DNA from: JAUCQB01 sp964586235
GTDB taxonomy: Bacteria > Planctomycetota > Phycisphaerae > UBA1845 > PWPN01
Reading direction: 5' to 3'
Assembly (NCBI GenBank): GCA_964586235.1
Contig: CAZPIO010000009.1
Span: 39,218-103,217, forward strand
Length of the DNA stretch: 64,000 nt
Both the position numbers and the translations under genes were made by a program. The notes under the pieces are model-generated. The model saw nothing but the letters and a program-made list of their open reading frames with translations. It did not search any database and was not told where the DNA came from. This document shows positions 1-9,400 of this stretch, piece after piece (the stretch's first letter is position 1; each line of letters opens with the position of its first letter).

Positions 1-36
1 CGCCCAGCGGCCGTTCCAGGCCAGGGCGACGAGCCC

Positions 37-912
37 TCAGCGACGCCGACCCAACATCGGCACAGCGCCCAGAGCCAACAATATCAAGCTGGCGGGCTCC
101 GGAACCGGGTTGAAGTCCCAAGGGTTCATCTGGCCAAGGTCGTTGTCGTAAGTGCTGTGGGCGATATACTGGATGTTGCCGTTCCACAAATTGCTGGAAC
201 CTGCGTCGAACAGCACGATTCCCTTGACCGCGGGTCCAGCGTCGCCGTTGTGACTTGCGGTTCCGCTGACCATTGTGTAGTTGGTCATGATCTGGGTCCA
301 GTCCGAAGAGGAGCTGCTCCAGTCGGAGCCGTTGCTGTACCAGACGTTCGCGGTTGTTCCAATCCACGAAAGCGCGTACACACGGTAGCCGGTCTGGTCA
401 ACGTTCGGCGGATCCGTATATCCCGAGAGAGTGCCGCCGTCGCCGTCCCTCACTCTCATAGCGCTGCCTCGCAGGGCGACCTGCAAGCCATAGTCGGTGT
501 CGGTGGAGAAACCGAATATTCCGTTCACACTGCCGCCGCTGATGAACTTGATCTTCGCCATGACAATGCCTCTCGAGTTATCGAAAGACACTGGCGTTAT
601 AGCAGTCTTCTGATACATGCCGGTGTTGGCATCGTTGATGTTCCAGACATCCGTCGAGCCGTCAGTCGTCGTACTCGAGTAGTCAGCAGCCTTGGGGTCA
701 TTGGTGAGTGTCGTCCACTCAAGGCCGGTCACTTTCGTCATGGGACCGGTGCGACTGGATGTCACCCATGCGGACTGCGAATCTACGGTGGTCAGACTGC
801 CGGTGCTGTCGGATGCCATGCTTCTCCATGTTCCCTGCGCGGCTGATGCCGTCGCCGCAAATGCCAGGGCCAGCGCGAGAGCAAGCACTACCATTGGGAC
901 TATCTTTTTCAC
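37..912 (-). CDS. PEP-CTERM secreted protein
   Basis: 291 residues from a GTG at 912. That start is chosen because AAGGAGG lies about 8 bases upstream and residues 1-25 form a clean signal peptide (MKK, then an Ala/Leu core ending ATASAA). The body (about 30-260) is Ser/Thr/Asp/Trp-rich and looks like a beta-sandwich of the LamG/concanavalin type; I recognise no catalytic motif. The C-terminus shows the tripartite PEP-CTERM signal: PVPEPASL, a hydrophobic stretch, and a final GRRR. In known systems this signal is cut by an exosortase, which places the protein at the surface or in extracellular matrix; no exosortase gene is in the window. The gene stands alone and has a long upstream region. 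Function beyond surface exposure is unknown. Confidence 0.85.
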   Translation of the reverse strand: MKKIVPMVVLALALALAFAATASAAQGTWRSMASDSTGSLTTVDSQSAWVTSSRTGPMTKVTGLEWTTLTNDPKAADYSSTTTDGSTDVWNINDANTGMYQKTAITPVSFDNSRGIVMAKIKFISGGSVNGIFGFSTDTDYGLQVALRGSAMRVRDGDGGTLSGYTDPPNVDQTGYRVYALSWIGTTANVWYSNGSDWSSSSSDWTQIMTNYTMVSGTASHNGDAGPAVKGIVLFDAGSSNLWNGNIQYIAHSTYDNDLGQMNPWDFNPVPEPASLILLALGAVPMLGRRR

Positions 913-1002
913 GTTCCGCCTCCTTCTCTTAAAAAACTCAGAAAAACGGAGATTCGAACATCAGGGCCTCGCAGCGGCGCTGCGAATCAAGCCCAACCAT
1001 GA

Positions 1003-1059
1003 TCAGACAAGAACCACAAGAAATGTTTCGAGATAGAAGAGTGTCATCTTTCTTCGCAT
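1003..1059 (-). CDS. possible 18-residue leader peptide
   Basis: An 18-codon frame (MRRKMTLFYLETFLVVLV) starts at an ATG preceded by AAAAGGAGACGGAA, a better ribosome site than most genes here have. It lies about 90 bases upstream of the PEP-CTERM gene on the same strand. Between the two sits a 6-bp hairpin, CGCAGC/GCTGCG at 970-984. It could be a translated leader or a remnant of a small membrane protein. Only the ribosome site and frame support it. Confidence 0.3.
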   Translation of the reverse strand: MRRKMTLFYLETFLVVLV

Positions 1060-1621
1060 TTCCGTCTCCTTTTGAGAGATGTTTCGGACACGGGACCAGT
1101 GACGATCCCACCTGTCCGCGGCCTTTCAGGCCGAGCCTTTCCTGTTTCTCCAAGGGCGCCGATCAATGCAAGCAGGCACCAACCAAAAGCGTCCTTCCGT
1201 TTCTGCTCTCTTCCCCACGAACAGCCAACCTCAACAAATCGCGCGTATCACCCGAGGGTGATGTCGCGGCTCGAAATCAGACCAATGGTGCTTTCGGAAT
1301 CACGTGCGATTCTCCTCCTCGGCCTTCATCATCTGTGGTCCTGGGTCTCGAACGGTGGATGAGAAACCCCGCCACCCTCCTCTTCGCTTGTTCTCCTTAC
1401 GACTGGATGAGTTCAACTGACCACCCAACCGAGCCAGTTGCGAACCGGGCACGTGGACCCGAGTCTTCCGTCATCGTAACGCCAGGCGAGAGGCTCTGCA
1501 AGCGAAAAACGCGCCGCCTTAGTCACTTTGTGTCAGTTCGTCGCAAAATCAGATGATTGAGAAAACATAAGACCTTCAGCAGCAATAGTTTATCAATCAG
1601 AAAGGTATACATAAACGCCAA

Positions 1622-1650
1622 TTGACCACGTCACATCGTGCGACTATCGT
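1622..1650 (+). promoter_or_regulatory. candidate promoter of the 1,760 gene with internal operator
   Basis: TTGACC (1622-1627), a 17-base spacer, then TATCGT (1645-1650) fit a sigma-70-type promoter with a good -35 and a weak -10. The spacer contains CACGTCACAT (1627-1636), the same 10 bases found upstream of the 6,482 gene at 6351-6360. A repressor bound there would cover the promoter. Confidence 0.45.
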
Positions 1651-1759
1651 CTCGTCCCATTGTCCCCTTGTCTCTGTTTCGATAGAATCGGCTGTGGGAG
1701 TCTGAGAGTGCGGCTCGGCCACTGAAAACTACACGCAAGGCATCATCGGAGGAGTCAGG

Positions 1760-4700
1760 ATGTCATTCAGGCCTGCAACCAAGCAGGGCTTCGCCCGCAT
1801 CTCGAGGCTCAGGCTTGGCCGGACGCTCGGGCATCACCCGCCCATGAGAGGAGATTGCCGATCGGGAACCACCCCCCGCTCCGCGCGGCTGCGGCTGTGG
1901 TTCCTCGGCATCCTGTGGGTTTGCCTGATGGCCGGACGGGCCTGGGGCCTGTCGGTCACGACCGTCGACCCGGCGGGTTACCAGGCCGCCGCGCTGGTTG
2001 ACGGCAGCGCCTGCTATGTTGACGCCGCAGGCACAATCACCGGCATTCCGCCCGCTCTGGCGGGTGGGACGCTCATCCGCACTCGAGCCGGCGACGCCTC
2101 GAACCCGTCGCTGGCCGTGAGCTTCCAGGTCGACGTCCGTGCCGAGGTATACGTCTGCTATGAGTCCGAAGCCGTGCCGCCGACTTGGCTGTCCTCCTGG
2201 GTCCGCACCGACATGACCGTGGCCGTCAGCGACGGGGCCGCCGCCAGCTACAGCGTCTACGCCCGGCGTTTTGGCGCCGGAGCGGTGCAGCTCTCGCACA
2301 ACCAGGCCGGGGCCATGTACTTCGTCGTGGTCAAGGAATCGCTGCCCATTCTCCCGCGCTGCGGATGGGTGCTGCTCTCCTACGACATGCCCTACCTGCG
2401 CGAAATCATCCGTCAGGCCCCGCTCTACAACGTCAACCATATCCAGCTCTCGCACGACATCCTGATGTACACGCATCAGCCCCTGGAATCGCCCACACTG
2501 CGGGCCGACCTCAACGAGTTGATCGATCTCGCTCACGCGTACGGGATCACGGATGTGACCGTCTGGACGCATGAGATCGACACGCGCAACATACCCGCCC
2601 AGTGTCTCACTGCCGACGGCCGGGTTGACGGCGACAAACCGGAAGTCTGGGCATGGATTGAGAGCCGCTACAGCCAGCTCTTCACCACCGTCTGTCCCGA
2701 ACTGGACGGCGTGGTGGTCACATTCAGCGAAGTGGACAGGGGCTGCGAGGTCTGGAATGCGTGTCTCAAATTCAACGGCTCGGTGGCCGAGGCGGTCAGG
2801 AAGGTGAATGAGGCCATCCAGGCGGCATGCCACGAGCACGACAGGACCTGTTACGCCCGCACTTGGGCTGGCGAATACCAGTTTGACATCCGCGACGCGA
2901 TTCAGGACAGCGACGACACGACGACCTGGATGATGAGCAAGAACGTCGGCGGTGCGTCGGGCTGGGACTGGCAGTACATGGACACCCATCTGTCGGTACT
3001 CGGCACGCTGACGGGCGGATACAACGAGCTGGTCGAGTTCGATCTGTGCGGGGAGTACCTGGGTCGGTCGCAGTACACGTTCGCCATGGCCGCCTATCTC
3101 AAGGAGCATTGGAACTACGCCTATAACTTGGGCGTCCGAGGGGGTATCGTCGCCCGCATCGACCGCGAGGGGGCGTTGACCAACTACACCTCAAACCGCA
3201 TCAATCTCTACGCCGCAAGCCGGATCCTGGCCGACCGCAACGCCGACCCCGCCGCGGTCAACCTGGCGTGGTGCCGGCAGTATTTCGCGGCGGATGCGAC
3301 CCAGGACATCGCCGACCACTACGACGATCCCGGCACTTCCGGCGACGATACAAGGCTTCTGACCTGGGAAGCATTCTTCCCCGGTCTGTCGCCGGTGACC
3401 AACACCCAGGCCCTGGAGATCGGACGCAAAGCCATCGGGCGCCTCGACAAGCACCGGGCGCAACTGGAAATCCAGACCACCCTCGATACCCGCAATCGCA
3501 AAACCGACTACGAGACCCTTCGCAACGGAATCGCGATGACCATCCTCGACCTTGGCGGGTCGGTCCCGGAGGCACTCGGGTTCTCCAACTTCCGGCCGGC
3601 CCGGACCGAGATCCTCAGCCCCAATTGCCTTGTGGATGTGCGTCTGCCCGCCCCCGGCCTGAAACCGAGCACAGCCTCCTGCGAGTATTCTACGAACGCG
3701 GGTGTGACCTGGTCCGCACGGCCCGTCACGTGCAGCGGTTCGAACGGCAGCACGGGTACGGAGACCATCGCGGCGGCGGGCGTTCCGTTCAACCAGCTCA
3801 GCGAAGACCGCAATTTCATCCGGTTCCATGTGGCTGACATGAACGGCGTCGTGTGCGACAGCGGCATGTTGCGAGTGTCCACGGTGCCGCCCGTCGTCTG
3901 GTCAGGCTCCCAGCCGGAGATCAGCCTCTCACTGACGCCGGATTGCACGATCACGGTCGCCACGACCGGCCGGCCGCTGGACCCGGCGACGGCCCGCTAC
4001 CAGTACAGCACGGACGGCGGCCAGAGCTGGATTACGCCTGCAGTCAATTGGGAAGGTCGCTACGAATGCAGCAAGTATCCGTGGGAAGACGGCTGGGCGG
4101 TTGTGGAAGGGCACACCGGCTACGAGTCGGTCAACAACGGGATCCTCACCATCAACGACAACAGCGCTGACGGGAACACGAAGGTCAAGTACGCCCGCTT
4201 CTGGAACGCGGATGCTGAGGCAGGCGCCACCGTCGAAGCCAGGATGCAGTGCCTGTCCGGCGGACACTTTTTCAGCAGCAATCTCCAGTTGGCCGACACA
4301 CTGCACGTGCAGTCGCTTCACCTCAAGGCCAACGGGATCATCGGCCTTTACCCGACGTGGACGCTGGTTCCCGCGAACACGACCGACTGGCACGTCTATC
4401 GCGTGACCATCCGCGGCACGGACCTCAATGTGTACGTGGATGGCCACCCACGGCCGGTGCTCCCCGCGAACGGCTACTTCCACCAGCCGGCTGACACTCC
4501 CCAACAACTCCTGTTCGGTTCCGGCGCCAGTGCGGGCACGCAGTACATCAACTACGATTACCTGTATTGGTCCACCGCCGGCGCGTTCGCACCGGGTCCC
4601 TGGCAACCGGCCGCATACAGCGGCGGGCCTCGGGGTGGAACCATCACCGCATCCAGTGTGCCGTTCAACCAGCACTCCAACACGCTCAACAGGATCCAGT

Positions 4701-4984
4701 TCAGCATCAACGATGCACAGGGCCACGCCTGGCAGAGCCCTGTGTACAAAGTGCCGATCTCGGATCGGGTGGTCTGGGCCGACTTCGACGGCGACGAAGA
4801 CGTGGATCTGGAAGATTTCGGGCATCTGCAACACTGCCTGACCGGGTCCGGCGAGCCCTATCACCCGAATTGCGATGATGCTGACGGCGATACGGACGGC
4901 GATGTGGATCTTGAGGATCTCGCTGCTTTCCAGCAGTGCATTACGGGAGCAAACGTGCCGCCGGATCCGAACTGCGAGAATTGA
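1760..4984 (+). CDS. secreted TIM-barrel-like protein with LamG-like module and dockerin-like tail
   Basis: 1074 residues. The ATG at 1760 follows GGAGTCAGG; the hydrophobic export segment comes late (about 43-64, ending AGRAWG), so the mature protein starts near 65. Residues about 195-520 read as an alternating beta/alpha barrel (for example NVNHIQLSHDILMYTHQ and ITDVTVWTHEID), distantly like GH20/GH67-type glycosidases; I cannot assign catalytic residues or substrate. Short beta-rich linkers follow, then a LamG-like module (about 763-943, signature GSGASAGTQ), then the EF-hand tail (about 1006-1072) with two D-x-D-x-D-V-D loops and a terminal PPDPNC. The gene converges with the GntR/LacI regulator, and its upstream region shares a 10-base sequence with the gene beyond that regulator, so sugar-responsive control is likely. 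Glycan degradation is an inference from architecture. Confidence 0.75.
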   Translation: MSFRPATKQGFARISRLRLGRTLGHHPPMRGDCRSGTTPRSARLRLWFLGILWVCLMAGRAWGLSVTTVDPAGYQAAALVDGSACYVDAAGTITGIPPALAGGTLIRTRAGDASNPSLAVSFQVDVRAEVYVCYESEAVPPTWLSSWVRTDMTVAVSDGAAASYSVYARRFGAGAVQLSHNQAGAMYFVVVKESLPILPRCGWVLLSYDMPYLREIIRQAPLYNVNHIQLSHDILMYTHQPLESPTLRADLNELIDLAHAYGITDVTVWTHEIDTRNIPAQCLTADGRVDGDKPEVWAWIESRYSQLFTTVCPELDGVVVTFSEVDRGCEVWNACLKFNGSVAEAVRKVNEAIQAACHEHDRTCYARTWAGEYQFDIRDAIQDSDDTTTWMMSKNVGGASGWDWQYMDTHLSVLGTLTGGYNELVEFDLCGEYLGRSQYTFAMAAYLKEHWNYAYNLGVRGGIVARIDREGALTNYTSNRINLYAASRILADRNADPAAVNLAWCRQYFAADATQDIADHYDDPGTSGDDTRLLTWEAFFPGLSPVTNTQALEIGRKAIGRLDKHRAQLEIQTTLDTRNRKTDYETLRNGIAMTILDLGGSVPEALGFSNFRPARTEILSPNCLVDVRLPAPGLKPSTASCEYSTNAGVTWSARPVTCSGSNGSTGTETIAAAGVPFNQLSEDRNFIRFHVADMNGVVCDSGMLRVSTVPPVVWSGSQPEISLSLTPDCTITVATTGRPLDPATARYQYSTDGGQSWITPAVNWEGRYECSKYPWEDGWAVVEGHTGYESVNNGILTINDNSADGNTKVKYARFWNADAEAGATVEARMQCLSGGHFFSSNLQLADTLHVQSLHLKANGIIGLYPTWTLVPANTTDWHVYRVTIRGTDLNVYVDGHPRPVLPANGYFHQPADTPQQLLFGSGASAGTQYINYDYLYWSTAGAFAPGPWQPAAYSGGPRGGTITASSVPFNQHSNTLNRIQFSINDAQGHAWQSPVYKVPISDRVVWADFDGDEDVDLEDFGHLQHCLTGSGEPYHPNCDDADGDTDGDVDLEDLAAFQQCITGANVPPDPNCEN

Positions 4985-5071
4985 GACCGCCTTCGCCTCC
5001 CGCTCCTGGTCAGCGACTGATCACCGCCCGCCTTGCGGAAGGCTCATTGGTCGGCACAACCGACACCCCTG

Positions 5072-6217
5072 TCAGGCCAAGGCGACGGAACGCCGCTCCA
5101 CCAGGTCGACGTCCACGAGCACGTGCTCCGGCTTGACGTCGCCGCTACCACTCTGCAATCGTCGTTCCAGCAAATCGACCGCCTTGAGGCCGATCTCGTG
5201 GACGCGCTGGGCAACGATGGTCAACGGCGGGGTCATCGCCTGGGCAATGTCGGAATCATCGAAACCCACGATCGAGACATCTTCGGGAATCCGCAGGTGC
5301 AGCTCGCGGCAGGCCTCGAACACGCCCCACGCAGTGAAGGCGTTATGGGCGAAGATGGCCGCCGGTCGTGTGGTGTTCCTGAGCACGGGAAGGGCCGCTT
5401 CGTACCCGCCCAGCCAGCGACGACCTTCAAGCGTTCCTCGTGTTGTCAGCCGGCCGTCCGCAAAGACTTTCCATTCTCGCCGGGGCTCCAGGCCCCCATC
5501 GATCAGGGCCTGCTCGTACCCCCGGATTCTGGCCGCAATCGACGTCGCCCAGGGGGGCTCGGTCACCATGATCACCCGGCGGTGGCCGTGCTCCAACAGA
5601 TGCTGTGTCGCCAGGTAGGCCCCCTTCTCGTGATTGGATTCAACCAGATCGACTTTCAGGCCGGGAACGCCGCGATCCAGCAGAACGAACGGATAATGCG
5701 CCAGCTTCATCTTGAAAAGGGCTTCAATGTTGTGATGGACACCCGTCGGCAGGATGACGGCTCCTTGAGCGCCGGAGTTGCCGAGCCGCGAGAGGTTTCG
5801 CGCCTCAAGATCCCGGTCGAAGCGCGAATCGTAAATCTGAAGCCCCCACCCGCGTTCCTGGCAACCCGCTTCGATACCGCGTGCGATACCCGTTTCGAAA
5901 GCTCCGGCAAGATCCAGCGTTACCAGAGCTATGATGACTTGAGCCGCGGCCGGGCGGGCAGGGTAGTTCGGACTCACGAATGCCCCTACCGCCGGCACGC
6001 TGTACAGGCAGCCCTCACGCTCGAGAATGTGGATCGCAGACCGGATGGTGTTGGTGCTGACCCTGAGTTCGCCGGCCAGGCTGCGAAGGGCAGGCAGCTT
6101 GACGCCCGCCGTCAGACGGCCGTCGGTCATGCGTCGGCGTAGCTCGTCAGTAACCACTCGATAACGCGGCGATTTTGAGCGAATCAGCTTGCCATTGCCG
6201 TTCTCGGCTCTGCTCAT
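5072..6217 (-). CDS. GntR/LacI-type transcriptional regulator (AraR-like architecture)
   Basis: 381 residues from the ATG at 6217; a TTG at 6253 is open in frame but lies inside the presumed promoter. Residues about 17-82 are a GntR winged helix-turn-helix (LPALRSLAGELRVSTNTIRS, then a wing GAFVSP). The rest is a LacI-type periplasmic-binding fold (IIALVTLDLAGAFETGIARG, VVLLDRGVPGLKVDLVESNH, SIVGFDDSDIAQAMTPPLT) that senses a small sugar. This fusion is the layout of AraR-type regulators, usually repressors released by ligand. It is transcribed towards the 1,760 gene and divergently from the 6,482 gene, which suggests local control. No ribosome site precedes 6217; the predicted start of transcription falls within a few bases of the ATG, so the message may be leaderless. 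Confidence 0.9.
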   Translation of the reverse strand: MSRAENGNGKLIRSKSPRYRVVTDELRRRMTDGRLTAGVKLPALRSLAGELRVSTNTIRSAIHILEREGCLYSVPAVGAFVSPNYPARPAAAQVIIALVTLDLAGAFETGIARGIEAGCQERGWGLQIYDSRFDRDLEARNLSRLGNSGAQGAVILPTGVHHNIEALFKMKLAHYPFVLLDRGVPGLKVDLVESNHEKGAYLATQHLLEHGHRRVIMVTEPPWATSIAARIRGYEQALIDGGLEPRREWKVFADGRLTTRGTLEGRRWLGGYEAALPVLRNTTRPAAIFAHNAFTAWGVFEACRELHLRIPEDVSIVGFDDSDIAQAMTPPLTIVAQRVHEIGLKAVDLLERRLQSGSGDVKPEHVLVDVDLVERRSVALA

Positions 6218-6225
6218 GACGACAT

Positions 6226-6253
6226 TGTATAGTCGCGCGGTGACGTAATGCAA
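6226..6253 (-). promoter_or_regulatory. candidate promoter of the regulator gene
   Basis: On the minus strand TTGCAT (6253-6248) and TATACA (6231-6226) are separated by 16 bases. Transcription would begin near 6219, almost at the ATG. TGACG on the plus strand occurs at 6217-6221 and 6241-6245, inside and just after the promoter, and again in the palindrome at 6353-6367, which would allow autoregulation. Confidence 0.4.
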
Positions 6254-6352
6254 GAAGCTGTGTCAACAGATATCAAGGCCATTTTTCCTTAATACCTTCT
6301 CAAACAATGACTTATGCCATATAAGCCGATCAGGAAAACTATCTCAAAAACA

Positions 6353-6367
6353 CGTCACATTATGACG
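6353..6367. promoter_or_regulatory. candidate operator, CGTCA-N5-TGACG palindrome
   Basis: A perfect 5-5-5 inverted repeat, CGTCA CATTA TGACG, in the divergent region between the regulator and the 6,482 gene. The left ten bases (6351-6360) are identical to 1627-1636 in the candidate promoter of the 1,760 gene. A second 5-5-5 inverted repeat, CTTAT GCCAT ATAAG, lies at 6311-6325, centred 42 bases away. Binding by the adjacent GntR/LacI protein is inferred. Confidence 0.45.
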
Positions 6368-6481
6368 AATCATTGTTGCATCAACCCAGTACGTCTGGTA
6401 GGATTACGCTTATGGAGCGGGATAGTCTGCCCCACAGCGGGAGTCAACCTTTCTAATCTGAAACGAAGCGGAGGAACGGAA

Positions 6482-9400
6482 ATGATGACAAAACTGATGA
6501 GCAGGGGTGTTGGCATTCTGGTGATCGGCCTGGTGCTGGCGAGCCAGCGCGCCAACGCGGACGTGATCTGTTGGGAGTTTGCCGTCCATCCCACCCAGGA
6601 ACCGATCCCAATGCTCGGGTTCGCATCAGACACGGCATGGCCTGATCCCGGTGAGCCTCCGTATACCCCCTACGGCGGGACGGTCGCGGGCACCGGTCTC
6701 CAGGGTGACGGGACAGCCATCTTCGCGGACGCCACAACCGAGAGCGCCAACTCGGGTTTCGTCTACGGTCTGACCAGCGGCAGCTTCACCATGGACGTTC
6801 GGGTAAGGGTCTTGGAAAGCGTGAACGAAGGCCCCGGCAAGTCAATGACCGTCAAGAACGACGGTAATCAGCGCGGCATCAAGCTGAACACGGACCGCAT
6901 CGCACTAGTCAACGGCGGCGAAGAGGTCGCAGCCGGGAATGTGGACCTGGCAAGCGCCTTCAAGATCCTCCGGTTCTCGGTGAACTCAACCACGGCGGCT
7001 GTTGACCCCAATATCGTCACGTTCTACGCGTGGGACGCGGGCACCTCAACATGGACCTTGGTGGGGAGCACATCGCTGGGCGGGTCCGGCGGCGGGGGCC
7101 AGGTTCCGTTCCCGGGAGTCGGGATCGGAAGCCTCGCCGGCAGCAGCACCCAGAGCGGCAAATTCATCATTGACTGGGCCCGCGTCAATCCCACCGAGGC
7201 GCTGGGCGACACCGTCGGCCCGATGGGGCCGTGCGAGGCAAAGTGTGAATCCACCGTGACACCGGCTGCTGTCCAAACCGACAGCGGCTGGGTCGGCGGC
7301 CTTCCTGCCACGTATGCCAGCATTGACATGGGTTCACCAGATGTCACCAACGGCTTGACTAACGAGAACACCGTGGGCTCCGACGGCGACACCGCGCCGG
7401 TTGTCGTCGCCGGCCGGCCCTGCCGGATGAACGTCGATCCCGCGACGGACGGCTTCATGTACTTCGCGATTGATGACGACGTGGCCTACCAGGGCAGTCT
7501 GCCTGCGGTGACCATTTCGTTTGACTACTTCGACGAGGGCACCGGAGCCTTCGGGCTGACCTATGATGGGCCGGCTTCCGAATGGACCGACGCCGCGGGC
7601 ACCGTTCCTCTCAGTGATACAAAAACCTGGAAGCGAGGCAGCTTCACGCTCACCGACGCGTATTTCGGCAACCGCCAGCACGACGGGTCCGATTTCCGCA
7701 TCGCCAGGGGCATGAACGTCCATTTCTACATCGACAACGTCTTTGTCTCTCATGCGCCCGGTCCCGAATTCGACTACTCGATAACTAACTCGGGCGCGGT
7801 CGACATCACCTGGGACGTCATTGAAGCCAACGCCGACGGCACGGCCAACGACTACGCCTGGGTAAGTCTGACCAAGACGCCGGGTGTGCTCGCCCCTGAG
7901 GCCACGGCGCCGGTCAAGGCCGCGGTGGATACCGCCACGCTGGCCGCGGGTACGCACACGACGTACCTGAAATTTACCGACACGTGTACGTTCGCGCCCT
8001 ACGCCGAGCCGTTCGACTACGCGGATGCTTCCGTTTTGGCCGGCCAGGGAGGCTGGCTCGGGAGCGGCGAGACTTCTCCATTCATCATTCAGACCGCCCA
8101 GCTCCAGCTTAACGGCGGCGCGGAATCCGGTCTGGCGCATTCCGTTTCCCATTCCGTCGGGCTGGCCGTATATGACGGCGTGTTCTCCGTCAAGGTCAAG
8201 GTGAAGACCGGCGGCGCCTCGGCCGGCCGCGAAGCCAACAACTTCTGGAGACTAGCTGCGTTCGACGCGCAGGGGAATCAGCTCGGCTATTGGCAGGGAA
8301 CACCCACCACCGTCAGGGCTAGAAATCCGTTGAATGCCAACCAGGCCTCAGATCCTCAGGCGTTGGCCGCCGACTTCAAGATCATGGAGATGAGAAGCAA
8401 TACCGCAACCAAGACCACGGAGTACTATTATGACGGCGCCCTGGTGATCAGCTATCCCTTTAACAACACCAGCGGCCTGGCCTCGATCAGTTTTGAACGC
8501 ATCAATGGGGCCGATACCAGTGCCGCCGAGTACGTCTACTTTGATGATGTGGACGTGAGCGCCATCGAGAAGTACCACCTCCGCCAGATCAGCGTAAACG
8601 TGGTTGACTGCAGCCTGACCGCGGAGCCCAGGGTTGCCTCGGCGAGCGGGTGCACCGGCACCACAACCCGCAGCTTCGCCCTCATCAATAACGGCGTGAG
8701 CAACCTCACCGAGTTGGCTGTCGAGCAGATCACGAGTGGCGGTGAACCGACCACCTACCCGTGGCTGTCGCTGTCGGTGCCCAGTGCGACCCTCGCACCG
8801 GGCGAGTCCGCCGAGGTGGTGGCCACCATCGACTGGAACTACGTCAGCATGACCGAGGTCGCTTCACTCCGGTTCAAGGCCACTTGCGGCGGCGCCGAAA
8901 TCAGGGACAGCCTCGTCGGCGCCCTGACCGTCACGAAGATGGTTGTGCCTCCCGATCCGGTGATCCTGAGATACAACGGCGATGTGGACCCCCTGGCTGC
9001 GAACTCCGCCGGGCCGGGCTACAACTTCAGCGTCTTTGAGGGTGTTCAGCAAGGAGGCATTGTCGCTGATCCTGATGCGGTCGACGGCTTTGCCTATGAG
9101 ATCGACGATGTCTCCACCGCGAAGACGAAGTTCATCAGCGAGCCCCCGGCGGCTTTTGCAGACGGTGCCACCCTGGTCGTTCGCATGAAGAAGCTCGGCG
9201 GCGGCACCTACGACGGCGGTCGTTACGGCAACATCTGGATCCACGCCCCCAACATCGCCACTGAGATCTTCTGGGGAGGGCCGAGTGGCCAGCTTGGCGA
9301 CAGGGACCGCGGAATCTGGACCACCCTGACCGCGAGCCAGGGCGCGGATGAAAGCTATCATACCATCCGGGTCACGGCCCAGGACACGGGCGGTTCAACG

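Larger units (their letters stand above)
913..1759. other. long intergenic region between divergent genes
   Basis: No full-length gene is convincing on either strand. Apart from the short frame at 1003-1059 and the hairpin at 970-984, the stretch 1,550-1,620 is clearly AT-richer than its surroundings and leads into the promoter-like elements of the rightward gene. The rest (about 1,060-1,550) shows nothing I can name. Confidence 0.6.

Noticed and set aside
940..975. A tRNA 3' end, because of TTCGAATC
   Set aside because: No acceptor or T-arm stems can be formed around it.
5072..6253. TTG 6253 as start of the regulator
   Set aside because: It lies in the -35 region of the only promoter-like sequence, and the extra twelve residues are not typical for the family.
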